Notes: a model not told the origin generated them from the letters alone. DNA of 64,000 nt from Robbsia andropogonis (GCF_000970345.1 NZ_LAQU01000003.1:248001-312000), one strand, 5' to 3'. Shown: positions 1-9,693, counted from the first letter of the stretch. A program made the numbers and translations.

Positions 1-467
1 CGAATCTGCCTAATGTCGCTAGGCTACAAACGCGACAGCAGGCCGAAACGGTATCCGTCTGCCCGACGGCAACTGATGCTTGGCTGACCACCATCCGGCA
101 CGCTCGTTCGCGCCGGATGCAGGACAAAAAGGAAACACGCACGCAGCGTGTGCACTGATTATACCCGATCTGCTTTTTCAGTCGCTTTTGGCCACTGATT
201 CCGCTCTAATCTGGCAATTGTTACCCGCTTATTTGCCACAAATGCAGCAAAAATAGCAAAAATTTCCACAAATAACCGTTGTTTGTACCATTCTTCCCGC
301 GTGCGCGCGGATATCGGGCCATTCTGGCAACGATCGAAGGCCCTACTTTAAGGCAGTCGGGTCAGGTCTCGTGTTGTCGTTACAATGATTTGCAGTTCCC
401 GCTATTTTTGAAAGATGCGGTAAACCCCGCGGTCACTTTGAGAACCGCAACCGATGGAGCATTGCCG
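1..467. other. Non-coding left edge
   Basis: I see no convincing gene here. The reading frame of the downstream exonuclease stays open to about position 279, but the extra residues look like random translation and the good ribosome-binding site lies at 456-459. The stretch around 180-290 is AT-richer (A-rich runs near 243-275) and is the likely promoter zone. The far left may hold the tail of a gene outside the window, but nothing identifies it. Confidence 0.5.
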
Positions 468-1118
468 ATGAGCGAAGAGATCTATGTCAGCACCGACGTG
501 GAGGCGGACGGTCCCATTCCCGGCCCGCACTCGATGCTGAGCTTCGCGTCGGCCGCTTACACAGCCGATAAGCAACTGATCGCCACGTTTTCCGCGAACC
601 TTGAGACCTTGCCCGGCGCCGACGCCCACCCGACGCAGGCGGCCTGGTGGAAAACCCAGCCGGATGCCTGGGCCGCGTGCCGGACCGATCTGCGCAAGCC
701 CGAAGACGTCATGCCGGCCTATGTAGAATGGGTCGAAGCGCTGCCCGGAAAACCGGTATTCGTCGCATTCCCGGCGGGCTTCGACTTTACGTACATGTTT
801 TGGTACATGATGCGCTTTGTGGATCGGTGCCCGTTTTCCTGGTCCGCACTCGACATCAAGACACTTGCGTTCGCGATGACCGGTCTGCCATTCCGGAAAA
901 GCATCAAGCCGCGCTTTCCACGCCACTGGTTCGACGATCTGCCGCATACACATGTCGCGCTGGATGACGCGATAGAGCAAGGGGCGTTGTTCTGTAACAT
1001 GCTGGCCGATCTGAGGAAGGACCGCGTGGCGCGTGAATTACGTGAGCCGCCCCTCGCCGACCCGCTGGATGCGCCTCGGGACGGGGATGGCCGCACCGGT
1101 CCGATTGCGCGATATTGA
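468..1118 (+). CDS. DEDDh-type 3'-5' exonuclease (DnaQ/RNase T-like fold)
   Basis: The protein has 216 residues. The three exonuclease motifs are visible: Asp10-x-Glu12 (motif I), Asp106 in a Phe-Asp-Phe context (motif II), and His162-x4-Asp167 (motif III). This marks a two-metal-ion nuclease of the DEDDh class, probably acting on DNA or RNA 3' ends in the cytoplasm; the substrate cannot be told. I start at the ATG at 468 because GGAG sits 8 bases upstream and the catalytic motif follows at once. It stands alone, with a 91-bp gap to the next + strand gene. The family call is firm, the physiological role unknown. Confidence 0.8.
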   Translation: MSEEIYVSTDVEADGPIPGPHSMLSFASAAYTADKQLIATFSANLETLPGADAHPTQAAWWKTQPDAWAACRTDLRKPEDVMPAYVEWVEALPGKPVFVAFPAGFDFTYMFWYMMRFVDRCPFSWSALDIKTLAFAMTGLPFRKSIKPRFPRHWFDDLPHTHVALDDAIEQGALFCNMLADLRKDRVARELREPPLADPLDAPRDGDGRTGPIARY

Positions 1119-1209
1119 ACCGTCGATCAACGACATCGCGTGATCCGCGACATCATCGGCGTCTCGCAGTGAGACCCCGCGATCCATCAAAGCGAGAGGG
1201 AGAAGCCTG

Positions 1210-2646
1210 ATGGCCTCCGAGTACATCACGATCCAGTCGAAGGACAGCGGCCATTTCCGCGCCTATCTCGCGCTGCCGCCGCGCGGAATCGGCCCAGGCC
1301 TCGTACTCTGCCATGAAATCTTCGGCGCCAACGCCACCATGCGTGAACTGGCACACATCTACGCGGAAGAAGGCTATGTCGTGGCGGTCCCGGATCTGTA
1401 CTGGCGCGAAGAGCCGGGACTCGAATTCGACTACACCAGTAGCGACTGGCAACACGCCTATCGTCTGGGCGAGGCGTTTGACTTCGACCTCGGCGTCGAG
1501 GACGTGGGCGCGACGCTGGATGCATTGCGTGAAAGACCGGAGGTGCGCACGGAGACCACCGCCTCGATGGCCGGACGCCGCGAGCGGCCCGATACCCCGG
1601 TCTCGGCACCGCGTGAACCGGGCCGCGGCCTCTTTGGTGGCGCCGGCGGAGTATTCTGGCGCGGACGACGCAGCGCCAAGGAGAGCGGGGGCGCGGGCCT
1701 GGGCAGCCGGGAGGGCCCCCATGATGCCGGACTGACAGGGCCGAGCGAACGAGAAGCGCCCGGCGGCTTGTCGGTGGTCGGCTTTTCGCTTGGAGGCCGT
1801 CTGGCCTATCTGGCGGCATGCCGGTTGGAAGGCGTAAGCTGCGGTGTGTCCTATTACGGGACCGGGATCGAAGACCATCTCGACGAAGCGAATCACCTGT
1901 CGGGGCGCTTGGTCGTCCATCTGCCCGAGAACGACAAATTCGTTCCGGAAACGGGGCGGGAAGCCATCGCGTCACATTTTGCGGAATCGCGAAATGTGGA
2001 GGTTTACCGCTACCCCCGTGCCGAGCGGGGCTTCGCACGACGCGGCACGGACTCCTACAATCGGCCGGCGGCAACGATTGCCTACCAGCGCACGCTCGGT
2101 GCGTTGAAACGTGAGATGGGGCCGTACTTCGATCTATCGCGCCTGTGGGATACCCACTTGATGCATACGATGGCCGATAAAAACGTCGATGCCATCATGA
2201 AGGGGCTGGTGGAGGCCCCCTATCTCAACCACGTGCCCACCCGGACCGGCGGTGCGGGCAAGGAAAAGGTGGCGGCGTTTTATCGCGACCATTTCATCGG
2301 CCAAATGCCGCCGGATACGCGTTTGCTGCCATTGTCACGGACGGTGGGAGCAACGCAACTGGTCGAGGAAGCCCTGCTGTCCTTCACCCATAGCAATGTG
2401 ATCGACTGGCTGCTGCCCGGCGTCGCACCGACGCACCGCTATATCGAAATTCCCCTTGTCTGCGTTGCCACGTTTCGCGGCGAAAAGATTCATCGGCTGC
2501 AGACGTACTGGGATCAGGCGAGCGTGCTGGTGCAGATCGGCCGGATGACGGCCGATGCGCAGCCGGTGGCGGGCATCGAGTGCGCCCGGAAGATCGTCAA
2601 CGAGGATCTGCCTTCCAACGAATTGATCGAGCGCACGCCGACGTGA
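1210..2646 (+). CDS. Dienelactone hydrolase-like / SnoaL-like fusion with altered triad
   Basis: The 478-residue protein joins an alpha/beta-hydrolase domain of the dienelactone hydrolase family (about 1-290) to a C-terminal NTF2/SnoaL-like domain (about 310-460). The family's Glu36 is present in Cys-His-Glu-Ile-Phe-Gly. The nucleophile elbow reads Gly-Phe-Ser193-Leu-Gly-Gly, so Ser replaces the usual Cys. Asp242 is in place. The expected catalytic His, normally before Gly/Ser-Phe, appears to be Arg273. A Gly/Arg/Pro-rich insertion of about 70 residues (115-185) sits just before the elbow. The start has a GGGAG site about 7 bases upstream. Activity is therefore doubtful although the frame is intact. 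The gene ends 6 bp from the convergent DUF4337 gene. Confidence 0.75.
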   Translation: MASEYITIQSKDSGHFRAYLALPPRGIGPGLVLCHEIFGANATMRELAHIYAEEGYVVAVPDLYWREEPGLEFDYTSSDWQHAYRLGEAFDFDLGVEDVGATLDALRERPEVRTETTASMAGRRERPDTPVSAPREPGRGLFGGAGGVFWRGRRSAKESGGAGLGSREGPHDAGLTGPSEREAPGGLSVVGFSLGGRLAYLAACRLEGVSCGVSYYGTGIEDHLDEANHLSGRLVVHLPENDKFVPETGREAIASHFAESRNVEVYRYPRAERGFARRGTDSYNRPAATIAYQRTLGALKREMGPYFDLSRLWDTHLMHTMADKNVDAIMKGLVEAPYLNHVPTRTGGAGKEKVAAFYRDHFIGQMPPDTRLLPLSRTVGATQLVEEALLSFTHSNVIDWLLPGVAPTHRYIEIPLVCVATFRGEKIHRLQTYWDQASVLVQIGRMTADAQPVAGIECARKIVNEDLPSNELIERTPT

Positions 2647-2652
2647 CGGCCA

Positions 2653-3246
2653 TCAATGCCCCAGTATGGCGATACAGCCGGTTGCGACACCCAGCAGCGC
2701 GACGCCCACCGACATGATCCGCATCCAGCGCCGGCGCGTCAGCAGCGCGACCGCGGCCAGACCGATTGAAATCTGCACCGCCGTGGTCGCCTGCGCCCAA
2801 CGATGATGCTGATGCATCAAGGCCTCGCTCTTCTCGTCGTCGAGCTTCACGACCTTCTCGATCGCTTCCGCGTTTGCGCGGATAGGCTGCTTTTCGGCAC
2901 GGTATTTCTGCACATCGGACTCGAACTTTGCCTGCATCTGCGGATTCGTCGTCATCAGGGCCGCGCCCAGTTCGGCGAGATTTTGTTTCTCGCCCTTCGC
3001 CTGGTAATACGCCCACTGGTTCGCGGCTTCGGTCTTGCGGATCGCGGCTTCGTTCTTGAAATACAACGCCTGGTTTTCATTCGCGCCGCTTTGATACGAA
3101 AAAATCGCCCCAATGCTGGCGAGCACCGCCGTCATGACCGCCATCCATGCCGCGCCATTATCCGGCTCGTGCCCCCCGGCGTGCCCATGACCGGCGTGTT
3201 GGACCGCATGATCATGCGGCCCGTGAATCTCATACTCTTCAGACAT
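2653..3246 (-). CDS. DUF4337-type membrane protein
   Basis: The protein has 197 residues. It begins with a short His-rich segment (several His-Gly and Gly-His pairs within the first 30 residues), then a membrane segment at about 33-52. A long charged, Lys/Glu/Gln-rich helical stretch follows (about 60-140), and two hydrophobic helices near the C terminus (about 150-195). This arrangement matches the DUF4337 family of unknown function. I start at the ATG at 3246, since the upstream frame extension is not convincing. It is convergent with the hydrolase fusion. The His-rich head could bind metal, but that is only a guess. Confidence 0.75.
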   Translation of the reverse strand: MSEEYEIHGPHDHAVQHAGHGHAGGHEPDNGAAWMAVMTAVLASIGAIFSYQSGANENQALYFKNEAAIRKTEAANQWAYYQAKGEKQNLAELGAALMTTNPQMQAKFESDVQKYRAEKQPIRANAEAIEKVVKLDDEKSEALMHQHHRWAQATTAVQISIGLAAVALLTRRRWMRIMSVGVALLGVATGCIAILGH

Positions 3247-3502
3247 GACGTTTTCGATGGAAAAAATGATGGCGGACCTCGTCCGGCCGCCCACTGCCGA
3301 CACTGAGGTAGGCGGCGTCTTAAATGGGCTATCCGCATAATCTCAAAATTTCTGCCCGCACAACGCGCCGTGGCAAAAACCCGTTGACATCGATTTGACG
3401 GAAATTGTCGACCGCCCGTGCGAAACGGTCATGCGAACCGTTTCGCTTGCGCGGGCCGATACCACGATAAACTCGTTGCCGCCCAATCATTTGCACACCA
3501 GC

Positions 3503-4597
3503 ATGCCAAGAAATAAAGCTATCGGGATCGTGATGCCTCACGCGATCGGAGATTCGATGTACCTGATGGTGCTGCTGCGGGCGCTGTTGCGGCAGGGCGA
3601 CGATTTGACGCTGATCGGCGGCGTGATTTATCCCCTGCGGGCATGGTTCCCCGAGGTGCCTGTCGCGCGCTGGGTTCCGGACCCCTGTGACCACGCGGCA
3701 CGCGAGGCGCTGCTGCGCGGCTTCGATCAGATCGTGCAGATGTTTCCGCGACCAATGGCGGACCGCTTGCTGGCCGACGACCCGCTGGTGGCTCCCCGCT
3801 TATTGCGGCTGGTCGACTTGCCCGGCTTCTATAATCGCGCGCATGTGCTGCACGCACTGATGGCGGCAGGAAGGCAGCATCTTGGTTTGCATGCCAGCGA
3901 AAGCGATGTGCCACTCGACAATGGCATGCGGCCACCGTCCCCGCTGCTGCATCGCGAGCACGACAAACGCGTGGTGATCCATCCGGTGGCGAGCAATACG
4001 TTCAAGACATGGGATGCCGCCAAATTCGTGCGTCTTGCGCATGGCCTGCGTCACCGTGGATTGCAGCCATGCCTCGCCGTACCACCCGACGAAGCGAGCG
4101 CATGGCATCAACGCGCACCGGGCATCGATGTCGTCGCTTTTGCCGCACTGCCGGATCTGGCGGCTTTCCTATACACGTCCGGCTGGTTTATTGGCAATGA
4201 TTCGGGCATCGGCCATCTTGCCTCGGCACTCGACATCCCGACGGTGTCGGTGTTCCCACGCAAAGGTCTCGCGCAGCGCTGGCATCCGCGCCGTCATCGG
4301 CAAAACCCTACACGGGTTGCTATCCGGACAGAGGCCGGGGACCAGCCTGATGCCGATCGCGCTGGCAGTGCCGACGTCACCGCCAGCGACGCGCCTGGTG
4401 CCGGCAGCGGCAACGACACCCGCGCGCACCCGTATTCGAGGCAGGGTGCCTATAACGTCGTGGTCCTACCCATGCCGTTTCTGCCCATCACCAAATTGAA
4501 AGAACGGTATTGGCGCGGTCTGATGCCGGTATCCCGGGTCCTGGCGGCGTTCGATCGCCAACGGCGTACAATCGAAACCCCTGACGGACCACCATGA
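3503..4597 (+). CDS. Glycosyltransferase family 9 (heptosyltransferase-like)
   Basis: This is a 364-residue GT-B protein of family 9, the group of ADP-heptose:LPS heptosyltransferases. The N-terminal Gly-Asp-Ser motif lies in a Pro-His-Ala-Ile-Gly-Asp context near residue 15. The C-terminal signature Gly-Asn-Asp-Ser-Gly-Ile-Gly-His, typical of the donor site, lies near residues 230-240. After the family motif near residue 255 a poorly conserved Asp/Ala/Gly/Thr-rich stretch follows (about 275-310), which looks like an insertion. The start is uncertain: the ATG at 3503 fits the domain boundary but lacks a clear ribosome-binding site, and an in-frame ATG lies at 3431. No LPS-core genes flank it, so the acceptor is unknown. 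Confidence 0.75.
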   Translation: MPRNKAIGIVMPHAIGDSMYLMVLLRALLRQGDDLTLIGGVIYPLRAWFPEVPVARWVPDPCDHAAREALLRGFDQIVQMFPRPMADRLLADDPLVAPRLLRLVDLPGFYNRAHVLHALMAAGRQHLGLHASESDVPLDNGMRPPSPLLHREHDKRVVIHPVASNTFKTWDAAKFVRLAHGLRHRGLQPCLAVPPDEASAWHQRAPGIDVVAFAALPDLAAFLYTSGWFIGNDSGIGHLASALDIPTVSVFPRKGLAQRWHPRRHRQNPTRVAIRTEAGDQPDADRAGSADVTASDAPGAGSGNDTRAHPYSRQGAYNVVVLPMPFLPITKLKERYWRGLMPVSRVLAAFDRQRRTIETPDGPP

Positions 4598-4729
4598 GTC
4601 GGCCCGCGCCGCGTGCGCGCACGGTGCCAACGCCCCACCGGCGCGCGGGGGCCGGCCGATCGACGCCACCGATCGCTTGCCCGGTCGACCGGTCCGCCGT
4701 GGTATTTCGCCTATTGTCCTGATGTCGTC

Positions 4730-6304
4730 ATGAACGATTCACGCATGCCTTCCTCCGCTGCCCCGCACACCCCGCCCATCGATGCCGCGTCGCATCTCGC
4801 GGAACCGAACATCGGTTTTCTGACCTGCCTCGTCGACGCCCTGGGCAGCGATATCGTGACGACCGATCCTGCATTGCTGGAACCTTGGCAAAGCGACTGG
4901 CGTGGCCTCTACCGTGGCACGGCGCAAGCACTCGTCCGCCCACGCACGACGGCGGAAGTCTCCACCTGCCTGCGTCTGTGCAACGCGGCGCAGGTCCCGG
5001 TCGTGCCACGTGGCGGCAATACCGGCCTTTGCGGCGGGGCCACGCCGGAAAGCGCGGCCAAGGCCGGTGCGGGCGGTCGCCAGCTCAGCGTGATCCTAAG
5101 CCTGGACCGGATGAATGCCGTGCGCGGCGTGGATACGATCGCCAACGTCATCACGGCGGAGGCCGGCTGCATTCTGGCGGACCTGCAGCGCATTGCCTCG
5201 GAGGCCGAGCGCTTGTTGCCGTTAAGCCTGGCGGCCGAAGGCTCCTGCCAGCTCGGTGGTAACCTGTCGACGAATGCGGGTGGGGTCAACGTGGTCCGCT
5301 ATGGGATGACGCGTGAACTGGTCCTCGGCGTGGAAGCGGTCCTGCCGAATGGCGAGATATTCGAAGGCCTGCGCACACTGCGCAAGGACAACACGGGCTA
5401 TGACCTGAAACAGTTGCTGATCGGCGCCGAAGGCACCCTCGGCATCATCACGGCGGCGTCGCTGCGACTGTATCCACGCAATGGCGTTCGCACGGTGGTC
5501 CTGGCCGCGGTCGAGGCGCCACAACAGGCGCTGGACCTGTATTCACTGGTGTTCAAACGCTGTGGCCAGCGTGTCCAGGCGTTTGAATATTTCACGCACG
5601 CCTGCCTCGAACTGGTGCTGCGCGAGGTCGATGGCCTGCGCGCCCCCTTCAGTGAAGCCCATGATGGCTATGTGCTGCTCGAACTTGCCGATACCGCCGA
5701 TGAAGGCGCGCTGATCGCATTGGTCGAGGATGTGGTCGGCCAGGCGTTGGAAGACGGCTTGTGCCGGGACGCCGCGATGTCCACCACGCTGGCGCAGTTG
5801 GCTGCGTTCTGGCGCTTGCGCGAGGAGATTTCGGAAGCGCAAAAGCGCGACGGTCCGCACCTGAAACATGATGTGTCGGTGCCCATCGAAGCGCTTCCCG
5901 CCTTCCTCGACGCAGTCGGCGCACGCCTGTCACACACGGTGCCCGACCTGCGTCTGTTCGTCTTCGGCCACTTTGGTGATGGCAATCTGCACTACAACGT
6001 GTCGCGACCGGCCGGTGCGCCGTCGGACTTCTTTACACAGGCAGCGCCGGCCGACTCGCCTGCCGACGCCGCCACAGGTAGCACCAACAGCACACGGCCG
6101 GATAGCAAAGGGGATCTCGTTACCGATGCCGTGCTCGACGAAGTGGCCCGTTTCAACGGCAGCATCAGTGCTGAACATGGGATCGGCCAATTGAAGCGGT
6201 CGCACTTCCTGCGGCACAAGTCGGCATTGGAACAGCGGCTCATGCGGGATATCAAGACGCTGTTCGACCCGAACGGCATCATGAACCCCGGCAAACTGCT
6301 GTAA
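4730..6304 (+). CDS. FAD-linked 2-hydroxyacid oxidase/dehydrogenase (D2HGDH/GlcD-like)
   Basis: This 524-residue flavoprotein has an N-terminal FAD_binding_4 (PCMH) domain with the Pro-Arg-Gly-Gly-Asn-Thr-Gly loop near residue 93, and a C-terminal FAD-oxidase domain. His-Phe-Gly-Asp-Gly-Asn (about 414-419) and Glu-His-Gly-Ile-Gly (about 482-486) mark the metal and substrate site of D-2-hydroxyglutarate dehydrogenases, D-lactate dehydrogenases and GlcD. It should oxidise a D-2-hydroxyacid and pass electrons to a carrier; the exact substrate cannot be read. Between the two C-terminal motifs is an Ala/Pro/Ser/Thr-rich insertion of about 35 residues (around 440-475). I prefer the ATG at 4730, as the longer frame adds Arg-rich unconserved sequence. 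Confidence 0.8.
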   Translation: MNDSRMPSSAAPHTPPIDAASHLAEPNIGFLTCLVDALGSDIVTTDPALLEPWQSDWRGLYRGTAQALVRPRTTAEVSTCLRLCNAAQVPVVPRGGNTGLCGGATPESAAKAGAGGRQLSVILSLDRMNAVRGVDTIANVITAEAGCILADLQRIASEAERLLPLSLAAEGSCQLGGNLSTNAGGVNVVRYGMTRELVLGVEAVLPNGEIFEGLRTLRKDNTGYDLKQLLIGAEGTLGIITAASLRLYPRNGVRTVVLAAVEAPQQALDLYSLVFKRCGQRVQAFEYFTHACLELVLREVDGLRAPFSEAHDGYVLLELADTADEGALIALVEDVVGQALEDGLCRDAAMSTTLAQLAAFWRLREEISEAQKRDGPHLKHDVSVPIEALPAFLDAVGARLSHTVPDLRLFVFGHFGDGNLHYNVSRPAGAPSDFFTQAAPADSPADAATGSTNSTRPDSKGDLVTDAVLDEVARFNGSISAEHGIGQLKRSHFLRHKSALEQRLMRDIKTLFDPNGIMNPGKLL

Positions 6305-6336
6305 CGACTTTCTCGGACGATTTCGGCATCTGATAC

Positions 6337-6364
6337 TTGACGTTTCATCTCCATCGATTAATAT
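6337..6364 (+). promoter_or_regulatory. Sigma70-like promoter of pyrB
   Basis: TTGACG at 6337-6342 and TAATAT at 6359-6364 are separated by 16 bp. Both boxes are close to the sigma70 consensus in an otherwise GC-rich region, 31 bp before the pyrB start. GGAGA at 6386-6390 provides the ribosome-binding site. Confidence 0.6.
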
Positions 6365-6395
6365 ACGCATCGCGTACAGACGATCGGAGACCTTC

Positions 6396-7688
6396 ATGAG
6401 CGTGCCGCAACAAACCTTCCTGCGCGATGCCATGCGCCGCCTGAACATGACGCGCGAGGCATTCGCCAGCCGTATCGGTGTTTCTCGTCGCGCGTTGGAT
6501 ACCTGGTTATTGCCGGCCGAATCGGCGGAGTCGCGCGGCATGCCGGAAATCGTCGAACGTTTCGTCAATGAAATCCTGACCCGGCCAGCCGATGGCCTGG
6601 CTGCGCAAAGCGCATACCCTGGACAGACCCCAGGTTGCCCGATCCAGTTCGAGGGGCGGCCGCAATTGCTGTCGGTCGATCAGTTCTCGCGCGACACCGT
6701 CGAGGACCTCTTCCGTCTCGCGGACATCATGCAACCCATCGCGCGCCGCCAGAAGATCAGCCGCGTGCTGGAAGGCGCCGTGCTGGGGAATTTGTTCTTC
6801 GAAGCCAGTACCCGAACCCGCGTCAGCTTCGGCGCTGCATTCGCCCGGCTGGGCGGCTCGGTATGCGACACGACCGGCTTCACGTTTTCGTCGATGGCAA
6901 AGGGCGAGTCGATCTATGACACCAGCCGGGTGATGGCGGGTTATGTCGACGCGATGGTGGTACGCCATCCGGAACGCGGCTCGGTGGAAGAGTTCGCGCG
7001 CGCAACCAACATTCCGGTGATCAATGCCGGAGATGGTCCCGGCGAGCATCCAAGCCAGGCGTTGCTGGATTTGTACACGATCCAGCGCGAGTTTTCGCGC
7101 ATCGGGAAAATCGTGGATGGTGCGCACATCGCAATGGTCGGCGACTTGAAATACGGCCGCACCGTACACTCGCTGAGCAAGCTGCTGGCGCTATACAAGA
7201 ATCTGCGCTTCACGCTGATCTCGCCGCAGACGCTGGAAATGCCAGCCTATATCGTCGAGAAACTGGGCCAACGCGATCACACCGTGGTGCAGACCAACAA
7301 CTTGCGCGAGGGACTGCGTGGCGTTGATGTCGTGTACGCCACACGCATTCAAAAAGAGCGCTTCACCGACGAATCGTTCGAAGGTTATACACCGGACTTC
7401 CAGATCAATCAGGCACTGGTCGACGCCGTCTGCGGGCCGGATACCATGATCATGCACCCCCTGCCTCGCGATGGCCGGCCGGGCGCCAATGATCTGAGCA
7501 CGGACCTGAATCATGATTCGCGTCTGGCGATCTTCCGTCAAACCGATAACGGCATCCCGGTACGGATGGCAATCTTCGCGACGTTGATGGGCGTGGAGAA
7601 TCTGGTGGGACGGTCCATGCGCGATGCGAACTGGCAGTCGCCGCCGTATATCGGCGTGGACGACGCGGTGTTCCACGGCATCGACTGA
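6396..7688 (+). CDS. pyrB: Aspartate carbamoyltransferase with N-terminal HTH extension
   Basis: The 430-residue protein catalyses carbamoyl phosphate + L-aspartate to N-carbamoyl-L-aspartate, the first committed step of pyrimidine synthesis. The catalytic part begins near residue 85. It shows Ser-Thr-Arg-Thr-Arg (about 138-142, carbamoyl-phosphate loop), His-Pro-Ser-Gln (about 218-221) and His-Pro-Leu-Pro-Arg (about 354-358). The first 60 residues look like a helix-turn-helix (Met-Thr-Arg-Glu-Ala-Phe-Ala-Ser-Arg-Ile-Gly-Val-Ser-Arg-Arg-Ala), so the chain is about 100 residues longer than a plain catalytic subunit. To my knowledge this extension recurs in Burkholderia and Ralstonia relatives. 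No pyrI-type regulatory subunit is adjacent. The start has a good GGAGA site and promoter. Confidence 0.9.
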   Translation: MSVPQQTFLRDAMRRLNMTREAFASRIGVSRRALDTWLLPAESAESRGMPEIVERFVNEILTRPADGLAAQSAYPGQTPGCPIQFEGRPQLLSVDQFSRDTVEDLFRLADIMQPIARRQKISRVLEGAVLGNLFFEASTRTRVSFGAAFARLGGSVCDTTGFTFSSMAKGESIYDTSRVMAGYVDAMVVRHPERGSVEEFARATNIPVINAGDGPGEHPSQALLDLYTIQREFSRIGKIVDGAHIAMVGDLKYGRTVHSLSKLLALYKNLRFTLISPQTLEMPAYIVEKLGQRDHTVVQTNNLREGLRGVDVVYATRIQKERFTDESFEGYTPDFQINQALVDAVCGPDTMIMHPLPRDGRPGANDLSTDLNHDSRLAIFRQTDNGIPVRMAIFATLMGVENLVGRSMRDANWQSPPYIGVDDAVFHGID

Positions 7689-7772
7689 CGTACGGCACAG
7701 GCCGGTTCATACGGCACGCCGATCCAATGGACCGGCGGCGGCCTGATGTAAATGCGGATGCGACAGGGCGCC

Positions 7773-9188
7773 TCAGCTGTTCAAGCCCGCTTCTATCGAT
7801 TCGCCGACAGCCAGGATCTCGGCATCCTGCCCGTGCAGGCCTGCCACCATCAGACCCACTGGTGCATCGTCATACGCCGGGGCCGGAATCGATAGCGCGC
7901 AACCATCGATGAAATTGATGATGCTCGGATTGCGCAGCGCGCGACCGTTCGCCGCGAAAAACGCCGCGTCCGACTTCAGGTCATCGATCTGCGGTGGCAG
8001 CATCGGCGCCGTCGGCATCAGGATCGCATCGTACCCCGCGAACGCCTGCGCCGCCTCGGCGATCACCGCCCGTCGCGCCGCCAGCAGATCGAGGTAGTCG
8101 GCGGCACTCGCCGTCTCACCAATGCGGATACGCGCTAAGACGCGTGCATCATAGGACGCCGCCCGCGTGGCCACCCAGTCGCGGTGATACCACCAGGCCT
8201 CTATCGGCGAAAAACCAAACTTGTTGATCGATGTCAGCCGGTCCAGTGCGTCAAAGCGCATATCCACCAAGTCCGCGCCGAGATTGCTCAAGCGCGCGAG
8301 CGCAGCTTCGAACGCCCGCTCGACCTCAGGCTCGACGCCTTCCATGACGACATTCGTTACGATCGCAAAACGACGACCCGCGATGTCCGCGGCGCGCGCC
8401 CCCGCATTGCCGCGCTTTTTCCCCGACGGGATGGGCTCCTGCAATGCCAGCGCGGCTGCCCGCTCGGGCGCACCAGCCAATACCTGATCGATAATCGCGC
8501 AGCATTGCACCGTGGGGGCAATCGCGCCAAACGAATCCAGTGTCATCGACAGCGGGATAGCGCCTTGCCCCGGAATGCGGTTCGCACTCGGCTTGAAGCC
8601 GGTCACACCACAGAACGCCGCCGGAATGCGCAGCGAGCCCCCCGTATCAGTGCCTAATCCATAGGCAGCCATCCCTTCCGCGACAGACACGGCCGCCCCG
8701 GAGGACGATCCGCCGGAAACGCGTCGCTCATGCGGACGCCAGGGCGATGCCGGTGAACCGAAGTGCGGATTCATGCCCAGCCCCGAAAAAGCGAACTCGC
8801 TCATGTTCGAGCGGCCGATCAACACGGCCCCGGCCGCACGCAGCCGCGAGACGACCTCCGCATCGCTCGTGGCCGGTGCCGCATCGGCCAACACCGCCGA
8901 ACCGGCGCGTGTAGGCTGACCCGCAACGTCGAACAGGTCCTTGACCGATACGGGCAAGCCCGCGAGGGGCGACAGCAACCGACCGGCCTTGCGCTGCGTA
9001 TCGATGGCATCGGCTTGCGCGCGGGCGCCGTCCGCATCCACGGAGACAAAGGCATGGGCACCGTTGCCGCCTGCGGCGGCAATGCGTTCCAAGGCGATTT
9101 CGGTCAGTGCGCGGCTCGTGGTGTCACCACGTGCAAGCGCATTTGCCAGTTCGGCAATAGGCGTCTTGGGATCGAAGGCGGTTGTCAT
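7773..9188 (-). CDS. Amidase signature family hydrolase
   Basis: The 471-residue protein belongs to the amidase signature family. The Ser-cisSer-Lys triad is visible: Lys83 in Val-Ser-Val-Lys-Asp, the Gly/Ser-rich loop at 159-164, and the nucleophile Ser185 in Asp-Thr-Gly-Gly-Ser-Leu-Arg-Ile-Pro. It hydrolyses a C-N amide bond. It is a free-standing amidase rather than GatA, because no gatB or gatC is nearby. The start is unclear: ATG at 9188 or an in-frame TTG at 9206, neither with a strong ribosome-binding site. It converges on pyrB across 84 bp. A Lys/Arg/Ala-rich segment near residue 270 may be an inserted loop. Confidence 0.82.
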   Translation of the reverse strand: MTTAFDPKTPIAELANALARGDTTSRALTEIALERIAAAGGNGAHAFVSVDADGARAQADAIDTQRKAGRLLSPLAGLPVSVKDLFDVAGQPTRAGSAVLADAAPATSDAEVVSRLRAAGAVLIGRSNMSEFAFSGLGMNPHFGSPASPWRPHERRVSGGSSSGAAVSVAEGMAAYGLGTDTGGSLRIPAAFCGVTGFKPSANRIPGQGAIPLSMTLDSFGAIAPTVQCCAIIDQVLAGAPERAAALALQEPIPSGKKRGNAGARAADIAGRRFAIVTNVVMEGVEPEVERAFEAALARLSNLGADLVDMRFDALDRLTSINKFGFSPIEAWWYHRDWVATRAASYDARVLARIRIGETASAADYLDLLAARRAVIAEAAQAFAGYDAILMPTAPMLPPQIDDLKSDAAFFAANGRALRNPSIINFIDGCALSIPAPAYDDAPVGLMVAGLHGQDAEILAVGESIEAGLNS

Positions 9189-9435
9189 TGAGTTTTCGTT
9201 CGGCAAATCAGAAATACGACGTCATCGGCAGCGCGGATGCCAGGATTCTCCCCATGGTAATCGAGATCCCAGACCATATCGGGAAGATTGGGCCAGACCA
9301 TCGTGCCATCCACCGCGCCACATGATAGCAAGTCAGAACGGCAGATCGGTAGCGGCGTTGCATCGCGTGATCGCGCGCTGTCGAACCGTTGCTATCCGCT
9401 TAAAGGAGGGAGAGGCGTCGGAGCGGGGGCGTCCG

Positions 9436-9648
9436 TCATGCCTGAATGATTACGTCGGCGACCCAGGTGCCGAAGGCGACCACCATCCAAAGATTGGTCA
9501 GCAGCAACGCATCATCGCGACGGCGGTGCACCGATCTGCGCGCGTCGCTGACGCGACGAAAGAACGATGCGGGCAACAGGCAGGCGATGCCCGTCAACAA
9601 ACGCGCGGCAAGTGATATCCAGGCAGCCATGGCAAGCATGTGCTCCAT
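9436..9648 (-). CDS. Small two-helix membrane protein
   Basis: The protein has 70 residues with two predicted membrane helices (about 5-27 and 48-68) separated by a strongly basic loop containing Arg-Arg-Arg. GGAG lies 6 bases before the ATG at 9648. It lies 45 bp downstream of the next small membrane gene and probably shares its transcript. I recognise no family. Codon use is like the neighbours, and the ribosome-binding site argues that it is real. Confidence 0.5.
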   Translation of the reverse strand: MEHMLAMAAWISLAARLLTGIACLLPASFFRRVSDARRSVHRRRDDALLLTNLWMVVAFGTWVADVIIQA

Positions 9649-9693
9649 GCGACGCTCCGCGCGTTTGAAGCCCTCTCCATGAGGAGGGCTGGG

